This document shows, piece by piece, positions 9,305 to 17,412 of a stretch of DNA of 64,000 nt. The stretch lies in contig NZ_CP108101.1 in NCBI RefSeq assembly GCF_036195325.1, positions 1,116,001-1,180,000 on the forward strand, given 5' to 3'. The translations under genes were made by a program, and so were the position numbers. The notes under the pieces were generated by a model. It was given only the letters and a program-made list of their open reading frames with translations, ran no database searches and was not told where the DNA came from. The DNA is from Streptomyces sp. NBC_00234 (lineage in GTDB: Bacteria; Actinomycetota; Actinomycetes; Streptomycetales; Streptomycetaceae). How positions within the stretch are numbered: the first letter of the stretch is position 1; each line of letters starts with the position of its first letter.

Positions 9305-10390
9305 ATGACGCACATGACTCGTGTCAGGGCCTCCTCCTACGCCCTCGCCACAGCCCTTCTCGTCGGTCTCGCGGCCCCCACCGCGACCGCCGCCCACCAC
9401 CTCCCCGCCGGACACGACCGCTCCTCCCACGAGCGCATCCCGTTCACCGCAGCCACGGTGACGGCCACCGGCAACGGCGCGTACACCGTGGAGTGGAAGG
9501 CCCCTGGCATACGCCGCGTCGCCGTCCGGGCCAACGGCCGCACCGTCGCCTCCGGCGGGTCGACGGGCAAGGTCACCGTTCGCGGACTGCCCGCAGCCGA
9601 CCGCCAGTGGTTCGACCTGGTCCCCGAGCACGGCGGATCCCTGCACCTCGCCGACCGGCTGATCCAGCTCCAGGGCGCGGTCAACTTCCGTGACGCGGGC
9701 GGCTATCGCACCAGGGACGGCCACTGGGTGAAGATGGGCGAGATCTACCGCTCGGACGCCCTCGACAAGCTGACGGACGCCGACCTGGCGAAGCTCCGGA
9801 GGCTGTCCGTCGTCACGGTCTTCGACCTGCGCATGGAGTCGGAACGCAGCGCCGCCCCGGACCGCGTCCCGTCGAGCGCCACGCAGGTCGTCGCCGATGT
9901 GCTCGCCGGATCGCCGACCTTCACCGCCATGCCGAAGACCGCCGCCGAGGCCGAGGCGATGATGGTCGACGGCGAGAAGTTCATGGTCAGCGGCTCCACC
10001 GCCAAGTCGGCCTACCGCATGGTGTTCTCCGGGATCGCGGACGAGGACGCGCGCGCCGTCCTCTTCCACTGCACGGCGGGCAAGGACCGTACCGGCTGGG
10101 CGAACGCCGCCCTGCTGACGGCCCTCGGCGTGCCCCGCTCCACGGTGATGGCGGACTACCTGGCATCCAACGACTACCGGTCCGAGGCGAACGCCGCGGC
10201 GCTCGCCTCGATGCCTGCCGAGCAGGCCGCGGTGTACAAGCCGCTGCTCGACGTGCGCCCCGAGTACCTCAACTCCGGCTTCCAGGAGGTCTCCGAGAAG
10301 CTCGGCTCCTTCGGAACGTACGAGAAGCAGGCACTCGGTCTGGACAGCAAGGATCTCCGCGAGCTGAAGCGGGACCTGCTGGTCGGCTGA
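9305..10390 (+). CDS. Secreted tyrosine-protein phosphatase (MptpB-like)
   Basis: A 361-residue protein. A Sec-type signal peptide covers about residues 1-30 (ALATALLVGLAAPTATAA, cleavage near Ala 30). A fibronectin-like or linker segment of about 90 residues follows, then the phosphatase domain, which begins at the NFRDAGGYRT strand. The P-loop HCTAGKDRTG gives catalytic Cys 256 and Arg 262. The family includes atypical phosphatases active on phosphotyrosine or phosphoinositides, such as mycobacterial PtpB; the substrate here is unknown. A strong hairpin downstream (10409-10441) should end the transcript. Confidence 0.9.
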   Translation: MTHMTRVRASSYALATALLVGLAAPTATAAHHLPAGHDRSSHERIPFTAATVTATGNGAYTVEWKAPGIRRVAVRANGRTVASGGSTGKVTVRGLPAADRQWFDLVPEHGGSLHLADRLIQLQGAVNFRDAGGYRTRDGHWVKMGEIYRSDALDKLTDADLAKLRRLSVVTVFDLRMESERSAAPDRVPSSATQVVADVLAGSPTFTAMPKTAAEAEAMMVDGEKFMVSGSTAKSAYRMVFSGIADEDARAVLFHCTAGKDRTGWANAALLTALGVPRSTVMADYLASNDYRSEANAAALASMPAEQAAVYKPLLDVRPEYLNSGFQEVSEKLGSFGTYEKQALGLDSKDLRELKRDLLVG

Positions 10391-10408
10391 CCACGTCAGC
10401 CCCCGGCT

Positions 10409-10441
10409 GCCCTGCGCCGACTGTTCCCGGCGGCGCAGGGC
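10409..10441 (+). terminator. Intrinsic-type hairpin after the phosphatase gene
   Basis: A perfect 10-bp stem (GCCCTGCGCC with GGCGCAGGGC) encloses a 13-nt loop, 18 bases after the phosphatase stop codon. It lacks a U-tract, as is common in Streptomyces. Confidence 0.7.
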
Positions 10442-10658
10442 CCACGCGATGAGGCGATCCAGGCTCCGCAGGTCGTCATACGAACGCAGCAATCTCACGA
10501 CACCCGGGAATCGGCGACGGCACACGGAGATGATCCGGGCGTCACCGGTTCCGGGGCGGCGGTCCGGTTGGCCGGCAGTCGCCCCTGTTCCATGCTGGCG
10601 CTTGGCAGGACGCTCACCACCAAGGCGACGGAGGTCGCCACGAGGAGGAGAGAAGGCC

Positions 10659-11279
10659 ATGACCGCACGCACGGGCCGGGTGATCTGCGACATCACGATC
10701 TCGGCCGACGGGTACTCGGCCGGGCTCAACCAGACCGAGGACCGCCCGTTCGGCGACGACGGCGGCGACGGCTCGGGCGCCGAGCTGCACGCCTGGATGT
10801 TCGACACCCCCGACGAGAACCGGGCCGAGGTCGACCAGCTGAAGGCCGCCAGGGCATTCATCATGGGGCGCAACATGTTCGGCCCCGTGCGTGGCGCATG
10901 GGATCGGCAGTGGAACGGCTGGTGGGGCGAGAATCCGCCCTTCCACGCTCCGGTATTCGTGCTCACCCACCACGCGCGCGAGCCGCAGCCGATGGACGGC
11001 GGCACCACGTACCACTTCGTCACCGACGGAATCGCCTCGGCACTGGCACAGGCACGCGCGGCGGCCGGCGAGGGCGACGTCCTGATCCACGGCGGCGCGA
11101 CCACCATCAACCAGTACCTCGCTGCCGGTCTGGTCGACGAGCTGCGACTGCACATGGTGCCGCTCACGCTCGGCGCCGGCACGCGGCTGTTCGAGGGCGT
11201 CCCGCCACTGAAGCTGGAGCAGGTGGCGTCGCGGCCGGCGAGTCTGGTCACGCACGTGACCTACCGCGTGCTGGTGTGA
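10659..11279 (+). CDS. Dihydrofolate reductase/RibD C-terminal domain protein
   Basis: A 206-residue member of the RibD_C (bacterial bifunctional deaminase-reductase C-terminal) family. The N-terminal strand CDITISADGYSAG, the ARAFIMGRNMFG region and the GDVLIHGGATTINQYL segment are characteristic NADPH-binding parts. Free-standing members are small reductases of unknown substrate. CGAGGAGGAG lies 9 bases before the ATG at 10659. The 268-bp gap before it holds only the phosphatase terminator and no other gene that I can support. Confidence 0.85.
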   Translation: MTARTGRVICDITISADGYSAGLNQTEDRPFGDDGGDGSGAELHAWMFDTPDENRAEVDQLKAARAFIMGRNMFGPVRGAWDRQWNGWWGENPPFHAPVFVLTHHAREPQPMDGGTTYHFVTDGIASALAQARAAAGEGDVLIHGGATTINQYLAAGLVDELRLHMVPLTLGAGTRLFEGVPPLKLEQVASRPASLVTHVTYRVLV

Positions 11280-11365
11280 GCTCCAGGGCGGAGCCGCCGG
11301 GCCCCAGGGCGCCTGACGGTGGCCCGGGAGGCTCCGACCTGGACTTTTATGGACGTTGCGGACGC

Positions 11366-11403
11366 TCACGAACTGGTCAGGACGACAGGTAAGCTCTGGA
11401 CAC
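11366..11403 (+). promoter_or_regulatory. Putative promoter for leaderless purB
   Basis: TCACGA (11366-11371) and TAAGCT (11390-11395) are separated by 18 bp, and the GTG start lies 8 bases after the -10 hexamer with no Shine-Dalgarno sequence. That arrangement fits a leaderless transcript. The -35 match is weak. Confidence 0.35.
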
Positions 11404-12846
11404 GTGACTGCTGTGTCTGCGAAGCCTCGCATCCCCAATGTCCTGGCCGGCCGCTACGCCTCCACGGAGCTGGCCGTCCTCTGGTCCCCCGAGCAGAAGG
11501 TGAAGCTGGAGCGCCAGCTGTGGCTGGCGGTGCTGCGCGCTCAGAAGGACCTCGGGATCGAGGTGCCTGACGCCGCCCTCGCCGACTACGAACGCGTACT
11601 CGACCAGGTCGACCTGGTCTCCATCGCCGAGCGCGAAAAGATCACCCGGCACGACGTGAAGGCCCGGATCGAGGAGTTCAACGCCCTCGCCGGCCACGAG
11701 CAGGTCCACAAGGGCATGACGTCCCGGGACCTCACCGAGAACGTCGAGCAGCTCCAGATCCGGCTCTCGCTGGAACTGATGCGGGACCGCACGGTGGCCG
11801 TCCTGGCCCGGCTCGGCAAGCTGGCGGGCGAATACCGCGAGCTGGTCATCGCCGGCCGGTCCCACAACGTGGCCGCCCAGGCGACGACCCTCGGCAAGCG
11901 TTTCGCGACCGCCGCGGACGAGCTGCTGGTGGCTTACGGACGGCTGGAGGATCTCCTCGGCCGCTACCCGCTGCGTGGCATCAAGGGCCCCGTCGGCACC
12001 GCCCAGGACATGCTCGACCTGCTCGGCGGCGACGCCGCGAAGCTCGCCGACCTGGAACAGCGCATCGCCGGTCACCTCGGCTTCGCCCAGGCATTCACCT
12101 CGGTCGGCCAGGTCTACCCCCGCTCGCTCGACTACGACGTCGTGACCGCACTGGTTCAGCTGGCCGCGGCACCCTCTTCGGTCGCGAAGACCGTCCGCCT
12201 GATGGCCGGCCACGAGCTGGTGACCGAGGGCTTCAAGCCCGGCCAGGTCGGCTCGTCCGCCATGCCGCACAAGATGAACACCCGCTCGTGCGAGCGTGTC
12301 AACGGCCTGATGGTGATCCTGCGCGGCTACGCCTCGATGACGGGCGAGCTGGCGGGCGACCAGTGGAACGAGGGCGACGTGTCCTGCTCGGTGGTCCGCC
12401 GAGTGGCACTTCCCGATGCGTTCTTCGCCTTCGACGGCCTCCTTGAGACGTTCCTGACGGTGCTGGACGAGTTCGGTGCGTTCCCCGCTGTCGTGGCGCG
12501 TGAGCTGGACCGTTACCTGCCGTTCCTCGCCACCACCAAGGTCCTCATGGGCGCGGTACGGGCAGGGGTCGGCCGCGAGGTCGCGCACGAGGCCATCAAG
12601 GAGCACGCGGTCGCCTCGGCGCTGGCCATGCGGGAGCAGGGCGCGGAGCGCAACGAGCTGCTGGACAAGCTGGCCGCAGACGAGCGCATCCCGCTCGACC
12701 GCGCACAGCTGGACGCGCTGATGGCCGACAAGCTCTCCTTCACCGGCGCGGCCGGCGACCAGGTCACCGCCGTGGTGTCCCGGATCGAGGAGATCACCAA
12801 GCAGCACCCGGAGGCCGCGGGCTACGCCCCCGGCTCCATCCTCTGA
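11404..12846 (+). CDS. purB: Adenylosuccinate lyase PurB
   Basis: A 480-residue enzyme of the fumarase/aspartase superfamily. It removes fumarate from SAICAR and from adenylosuccinate in purine synthesis. The signature loop is GSSAMPHKMN, carrying the catalytic Ser. The start is taken as the GTG at 11404 because the VTAVSAKPRIPNVL N-terminus matches streptomycete PurB as I recall it. The open frame extends to 11356 without support. mug follows 20 bp downstream and may be co-transcribed. Confidence 0.95.
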   Translation: MTAVSAKPRIPNVLAGRYASTELAVLWSPEQKVKLERQLWLAVLRAQKDLGIEVPDAALADYERVLDQVDLVSIAEREKITRHDVKARIEEFNALAGHEQVHKGMTSRDLTENVEQLQIRLSLELMRDRTVAVLARLGKLAGEYRELVIAGRSHNVAAQATTLGKRFATAADELLVAYGRLEDLLGRYPLRGIKGPVGTAQDMLDLLGGDAAKLADLEQRIAGHLGFAQAFTSVGQVYPRSLDYDVVTALVQLAAAPSSVAKTVRLMAGHELVTEGFKPGQVGSSAMPHKMNTRSCERVNGLMVILRGYASMTGELAGDQWNEGDVSCSVVRRVALPDAFFAFDGLLETFLTVLDEFGAFPAVVARELDRYLPFLATTKVLMGAVRAGVGREVAHEAIKEHAVASALAMREQGAERNELLDKLAADERIPLDRAQLDALMADKLSFTGAAGDQVTAVVSRIEEITKQHPEAAGYAPGSIL

Positions 12847-12866
12847 GGGACCGGCCCCATAACCGG

Positions 12867-13430
12867 ATGACACCCGAAGAACTCCTGGCCGCCCGCGACC
12901 GCATCGTTCCCGATGTGGCCGTGGGCGGTCTGCGTGTGCTGTTCTGCGGCATCAACCCCAGCCTCATGACCGCCGCCACAGGCTTCCACTTCGCCCACCC
13001 GGGAAACCGCTTCTGGCCGGTGCTCCATCTGTCCGGCTTCACTCCCCGTCGGCTGAAGCCGTCCGAGCAGAGCGAGCTTCCGGGCTACGGCCTGGGCATC
13101 ACCAATGTGGTGGCGAGAGCCACGGCACGGGCCGACGAACTGAGCGCCGCCGAGTTCCGCGAGGGCGGTCGGCTCCTGACGGCGAAGGTGGAGCAACTGG
13201 AACCGGAGTGGCTCGCCGTCGTCGGGGTCACGGCCTACCGCACGGCCTTCGGTGAGCGCCGCGCACAGATCGGCCCGCAGGAGCGGAGGATCGGCGGGGC
13301 GCGGGTCTGGGCCCTGCCCAACCCCAGCGGGCTGAACGCCCACTGGACCGCCCGGACCATGGCCGACGAGTACGCCCGTCTCCGGGCCGCCGCCATCGGT
13401 ACCGACAGCCCAGCCACCGAGCAGAGCTGA
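12867..13430 (+). CDS. mug: G/U mismatch-specific DNA glycosylase Mug
   Basis: A 187-residue uracil-DNA glycosylase superfamily member (family 2). It removes uracil, thymine or ethenocytosine from mismatches with G. The catalytic motif GINPS is at about residues 28-32, followed by HFAHPGNRFWPVLH, which lines the base pocket. The intercalation motif near the C-terminus reads LPNPSGLNAHW. It follows purB closely on the same strand. The 267 bp after it contain no gene I can support on either strand. Confidence 0.93.
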   Translation: MTPEELLAARDRIVPDVAVGGLRVLFCGINPSLMTAATGFHFAHPGNRFWPVLHLSGFTPRRLKPSEQSELPGYGLGITNVVARATARADELSAAEFREGGRLLTAKVEQLEPEWLAVVGVTAYRTAFGERRAQIGPQERRIGGARVWALPNPSGLNAHWTARTMADEYARLRAAAIGTDSPATEQS

Positions 13431-13615
13431 GTCGGACCGCCCGGGCGACGCCGGCCGGCCACATTCCACCGGCGCACCACTCGACCACAGGGCTCCTGGC
13501 CCGTCGCTCCGACACCGGGACCGCTGACTCCCGAGCCCGACGGAGTGCGCTCCACGGGGAAGTCCCGGGCGCGCATCCCGTCGATGGGGCGGAGATGGTG
13601 TGCGGTCGTCGTGCA

Positions 13616-13639
13616 GTCAGTAAAGGTTCCCTCACTGAC
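13616..13639. repeat. Inverted repeat before a strong unattached Shine-Dalgarno/GTG
   Basis: GTCAGT and ACTGAC form a perfect 6-bp inverted repeat with a 12-base spacer. AAGGAGCGCCCGTG follows immediately, which looks like a ribosome site with a GTG start at 13651. The frame behind it runs antisense to the permease gene and does not look like a protein. Confidence 0.3.
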
Positions 13640-13697
13640 AAGGAGCGCCCGTGCGACCGCCGTACCCGGGGCCCCGTCACTTCGCGGTCAGGTGCGT

Positions 13698-14435
13698 TCA
13701 CGCGTCCCTGTTCCGCACCGCCCACCATCCCGCCAGCAGTGCCGCTCCGGCCCATGCCGCCGTCACAGCCAGCCCGGCCCACGGCCCGAGGCTGCCTTCC
13801 GGGTTCTGGTGCAGCACCAACTGCCCTGCCCGGTCGGGCAGATACTGGGCCGCTCCCCCCGCGATGTCACCGATCACGAAGGAGACGATGAGGATGAAGG
13901 GGATGAGCAGGCTCAGCACCGCGACGGCGCTGCGCAGCAGTGCCGCAAGTCCCGCGGCGAACAACGCCATCAGCGCCAGATAGATGCCGCCTCCGAAGGC
14001 CGCGCGCAGCGCGCCGGGCTCGTCCAGGCCGATGGCGTACTCCCCCATGAACAGCTGACCCACAAGGAACGTGGTGAAGCTGGTGACCAGACCCACGACG
14101 AGCGCGAGCACACCGATCACCGACATCTTGGCCAGGTAGAAGAGTCCTCTGCGGGGCACGGCGGAGAGGGATATCCGCAGAGCACCGTTCAGATATTCGG
14201 AGGAGAGCGCGGTCGCACCGAAGCTGATGGCCGCGATCTGGCCGAAGTTCAACGCGTAGAACGCCCCGAAGAGCAGCTCGGCCCCTTCGTTGTCGGCCTC
14301 CGCCTGTCCCACGGTGGCGAACGTGAGCACGGTGACGGCCAGCGTGGCGAGGAAGACGGCTATCAGCGAGCCGGCGACCGAGCGGACCGATCTGATCTTG
14401 ATCCACTCGGAGCGGAGAACTGCGGTCGTCGACAT
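13698..14435 (-). CDS. ABC-2 type transporter permease
   Basis: A 245-residue integral membrane protein with six predicted transmembrane helices. It begins with LRSEWIKIRSVRS, the N-terminus typical of actinobacterial ABC-2 permeases. Together with the ATPase gene upstream it should form an exporter. AGGAGG lies 7 bases before the ATG at 14435; the GTG at 14441 overlaps the ATPase stop but is too close to that site. The pair faces away from a histidine kinase/response regulator pair, an arrangement often used for sensing and exporting cell-envelope antibiotics. Confidence 0.9.
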   Translation of the reverse strand: MSTTAVLRSEWIKIRSVRSVAGSLIAVFLATLAVTVLTFATVGQAEADNEGAELLFGAFYALNFGQIAAISFGATALSSEYLNGALRISLSAVPRRGLFYLAKMSVIGVLALVVGLVTSFTTFLVGQLFMGEYAIGLDEPGALRAAFGGGIYLALMALFAAGLAALLRSAVAVLSLLIPFILIVSFVIGDIAGGAAQYLPDRAGQLVLHQNPEGSLGPWAGLAVTAAWAGAALLAGWWAVRNRDA

Positions 14436-14437
14436 GG

Positions 14438-15376
14438 TCACGCCTCCTGACGAGTGGTGGTGGACGCACCGGCGGACGCGAATTCGGTCTCCGCCGCTGT
14501 GAGGTCGAGGTATGCCTGCTCCAACGTGGCCTGCTCATCGATGAGTTCGAGGATGGGAATCCCTTCGAAGGCGGCGATGGCACCGATCTCCTCCGCCCTG
14601 ACTCCTTCGACGGTCCAGCGGCCGTCATCGCCCTGCACGGGGTCGTGCCCCTTCCGTACCAGGATGTCCCGGAGCCGCGCCGACTCGGTCGTGCGCACCC
14701 GCACCCGGGGCTTGCTGCGGGAGTCGAGGAACTCCTGCATCGGCAGGTCGGCGAGGAGCCGCCCCTTCCCGAGAACCACCAGATGGTCGGCGAAAGACGA
14801 TGTCTCGTTCATCAGATGACTGGAGACGAGGACCGTACGGCCTTCGCGTGCCAGCCGCTTCATCAGCTCACGGATCCAGACGATGCCCTCCGGGTCCAGC
14901 CCGTTGGACGGTTCGTCCAGCATGACCACCTCCGGGTCGCCGAGGAGGGCGGCGGCTATGCCGAGGCGCTGCCGCATACCGAGCGAGAAGGTCTTGATCC
15001 GCTTCCCCGCGACCTGGCTGAGGCCGGCCTCCTCCAGAACCTCGTCGACCCGGGCGTCCGCAATGCCGTTGCTCGCACTGAGCGCGAGCAGATGATTCCG
15101 CGCGGTCCGCGATCCGTGGGCGGCCTGGGCATCGAGCAGTGCACCGACCTTGCGCAGTGGATCGTCGAGGGTCGCGTACGCCTGTCCGCCGATGGTGGCA
15201 GTGCCGCCCGTGGGCCGGTCGAGGCCGAGGACGAGGCGCATGGTGGTGGACTTGCCCGCGCCGTTGGGGCCGAGGAAGCCCGTGACCCGGCCCGGCCGCA
15301 CAGTGAACGTGAGGCGGTCCACGGCACGGGTCGCGCCGTATTCCTTCGTGAGCTCATGAACGTTGATGCTGGTCAT
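14438..15376 (-). CDS. ABC transporter ATP-binding protein
   Basis: A 312-residue ATPase. Walker A is GPNGAGKS at residues 36-43, the signature region reads FSLGMRQRLG, and Walker B is VVMLDEPSNGLDPEG. After the nucleotide domain a C-terminal region of about 80 residues resembles the DUF4162-like tail of antibiotic exporters. ATG at 15376 opens MTSINVHELTKEYG; the frame continues far upstream without homology. It ends 3 bases before the permease ATG. Confidence 0.92.
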   Translation of the reverse strand: MTSINVHELTKEYGATRAVDRLTFTVRPGRVTGFLGPNGAGKSTTMRLVLGLDRPTGGTATIGGQAYATLDDPLRKVGALLDAQAAHGSRTARNHLLALSASNGIADARVDEVLEEAGLSQVAGKRIKTFSLGMRQRLGIAAALLGDPEVVMLDEPSNGLDPEGIVWIRELMKRLAREGRTVLVSSHLMNETSSFADHLVVLGKGRLLADLPMQEFLDSRSKPRVRVRTTESARLRDILVRKGHDPVQGDDGRWTVEGVRAEEIGAIAAFEGIPILELIDEQATLEQAYLDLTAAETEFASAGASTTTRQEA

Positions 15377-15475
15377 GTCCTCAGCCTCGCCGCCGTCCCC
15401 CGTCTCCGGCCTCCCCCACCCGTGTAGATCATCTCCCTCGCTCGGGGGAGCCGCCGCGGCTGCCGCGCTGGCACG

Positions 15476-16657
15476 ATGGCTCACATGTACCGCTTCCTCG
15501 CTCCGCTGGCCCGGCCGGCCACGTACAGCCGCTGGCTGCACCTCATCAGTCCGGTCGCCGTGGCCAGTGTGTGGATGTTCATCTCCCCGGAGACGCCGTG
15601 GGTGCTCATGCTCATGGCGGTTCCCGTCGGCCTGGTTCCGGCCATGCGCCTGGCCGAGGGCATTCAGGGGCAGTTGCTGCTCACACCGTGGGAGCGCGGC
15701 AGGCGGGGTGCCGCGATCACGGTGGCGCCCTCGTCGACCTGGGCGGACCGGTGGCGGACCGTGCTCTGGCTGGAGGTGCGGCTCCTGCTCGCCATACCGG
15801 TCATGTTCGCGACGGTCTGGCTGCCGGCCACCTCCGTCGACCTCGTCATCACGGGGTTCGGGGGAGGCCCCAGCAACGATTGGCTGGTGCGGGGGGTCGA
15901 ACCCCACTGGTGGTATGTCCTCCTGACTCCCTTTCCCATCCTTCTCCTTCTCGGCGTCGTCACGGTGGGCGGCAACGTGGCCATGGCAGCCGCCCGCCGG
16001 CTGCTCGGCCCGACCGCCAGGGAGAAGATGACCGCCCTGGAGGAGCGCACCGAGCAACTGCTGGAGCGCAATCGCATCGCGCGCGAACTCCACGACTCGA
16101 TCGGGCACGCGCTGACGGTGGCGGTCGTGCAGGCCGGAGCCGCGCGCGCGGCGAACGATCCCGCGTTCACGGAGCGGGCGCTCGCCGCAATCGAGGAGAC
16201 GGGCCGGGAGGCGTTGGACGACCTGGAGCGGGTGCTGCGGGTGCTGCGCGAGTCGGGCAAGCCCATAGCCGGGCAGCCCACGCTCGTCGAGGCGGACCGG
16301 CTGCTGGATTCGGCGCGCGGCTCGGGCGCGAAGGTCGAGGCAGAGGTGTCCGGTGCGCTGGACCTGGTGCCTGGTCCGGTGTCCCGCGAGGGGTACCGGA
16401 TCCTCCAGGAGTCCCTGACCAACGCCCTTCGCCACGCGGGAACGGTGCCCGTCCGGGTGAGGATCGGAGTGGTGGACGGGTGGCTGGAGCTCGAAGTGGC
16501 GAATCCGCTGACCGGCACGACGAGCATCTCGGGCGGCGGCAGCGGGCTGCGCGGCATACGGGAGCGGGCCGCCCTGTTGGGAGGAAAGGCGAAGACCGGT
16601 CCCTACGACGGCGAATGGAGGGTGCACGCGAGCCTTCCGCTGGAGCGCATACGCTGA
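15476..16657 (+). CDS. Two-component sensor histidine kinase (NarL/DesK-type)
   Basis: A 393-residue membrane kinase. Four predicted transmembrane segments lie before residue 172, with a short coiled linker (about 180-200). The HisKA_3 dimerisation box ARELHDSIGHA has the phospho-acceptor His at 206, and the C-terminal HATPase domain ends with the GGGSGLRGIRERAALLGG G-box. There is no large extracellular sensor, as in intramembrane-sensing kinases. Start ATG 15476, with a second in-frame ATG three codons later. The response regulator follows after 4 bp. Confidence 0.93.
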   Translation: MAHMYRFLAPLARPATYSRWLHLISPVAVASVWMFISPETPWVLMLMAVPVGLVPAMRLAEGIQGQLLLTPWERGRRGAAITVAPSSTWADRWRTVLWLEVRLLLAIPVMFATVWLPATSVDLVITGFGGGPSNDWLVRGVEPHWWYVLLTPFPILLLLGVVTVGGNVAMAAARRLLGPTAREKMTALEERTEQLLERNRIARELHDSIGHALTVAVVQAGAARAANDPAFTERALAAIEETGREALDDLERVLRVLRESGKPIAGQPTLVEADRLLDSARGSGAKVEAEVSGALDLVPGPVSREGYRILQESLTNALRHAGTVPVRVRIGVVDGWLELEVANPLTGTTSISGGGSGLRGIRERAALLGGKAKTGPYDGEWRVHASLPLERIR

Positions 16658-16661
16658 GCGG

Positions 16662-17312
16662 ATGCCGGTTACCGTTCTTCTGGTCGACGACGAACCCCTC
16701 GTACGTGCGGGACTGCGTGCGGTCCTCGACGCACAGCCCGACATCGAGGTGGTGGGCGAGGCGGGCGACGGCGCCGCGGTGATTCCGCTGGTGCGGCAGC
16801 TGCGGCCCGATGTGGTCGCGATGGATGTGCGTATGCCGCTGATGGACGGCATCGAGGCGACCAAGGTCCTGCTGAGGACGGTGCCGCAGCCGCCGAAGAT
16901 CCTGGTGGTGACGACGTTCGAGAACGACGAGTACATCTACGAGGCACTGCGGGCGGGAGCTGACGGATTTCTGCTCAAGCGCGCCCGGCCCACGGAGATC
17001 GTCAACGCGGTGCGGCTGGTGGCGGAGGGGGAGTCGCTCCTGTTCCCGGCCGCGGTCCGCCAGCTCGCCGCCGAGTACGGCACGAGCAAGGCCCGGGCGG
17101 CCATGGAGCGGGCTTCGCTCACCGAGCGCGAGGAGGCGGTGCTCCGGTTGATGGCCAGGGGCCTGTCCAACTCGGAGATCGCCGCCAAGCTCGTCGTCGG
17201 TGTCGAGACGGTGAAGTCGCATGTCAGTGCCGTCCTGGCCAAGTTGGGGGCGAGGGATCGCACCCAGGCGGTGATCGCCGCGTACGAGTCCGGCTTCGTG
17301 GCTCCAAGCTGA
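16662..17312 (+). CDS. NarL/FixJ-family response regulator
   Basis: A 216-residue regulator. The receiver domain (1-120) has acidic residues in VDDEP and the phospho-acceptor Asp 55 in VVAMDVRMPL. The C-terminal LuxR-type HTH covers about 145-210 (LTEREEAVLRLMARGLSNSEIA). It is co-transcribed with the kinase and is likely to regulate the divergent ABC exporter through the 15377-15475 intergenic region. Confidence 0.94.
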   Translation: MPVTVLLVDDEPLVRAGLRAVLDAQPDIEVVGEAGDGAAVIPLVRQLRPDVVAMDVRMPLMDGIEATKVLLRTVPQPPKILVVTTFENDEYIYEALRAGADGFLLKRARPTEIVNAVRLVAEGESLLFPAAVRQLAAEYGTSKARAAMERASLTEREEAVLRLMARGLSNSEIAAKLVVGVETVKSHVSAVLAKLGARDRTQAVIAAYESGFVAPS

Positions 17313-17412
17313 CGCAGGTCACCTCTCGATACCGTCTCCGGCCCGTGGTCGCTGCACCACCGACCAGCGAGTACGATCCGGCAGACATGCGCGCGAGCTG
17401 GGAGGACACACC

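Noticed and set aside
10442..10620. Minus-strand frame reading like SYDDLRSLDRLIAWALRR
   Set aside because: No start, no ribosome site, and I recognise no family; it could be a fragment but I cannot support it as a gene.
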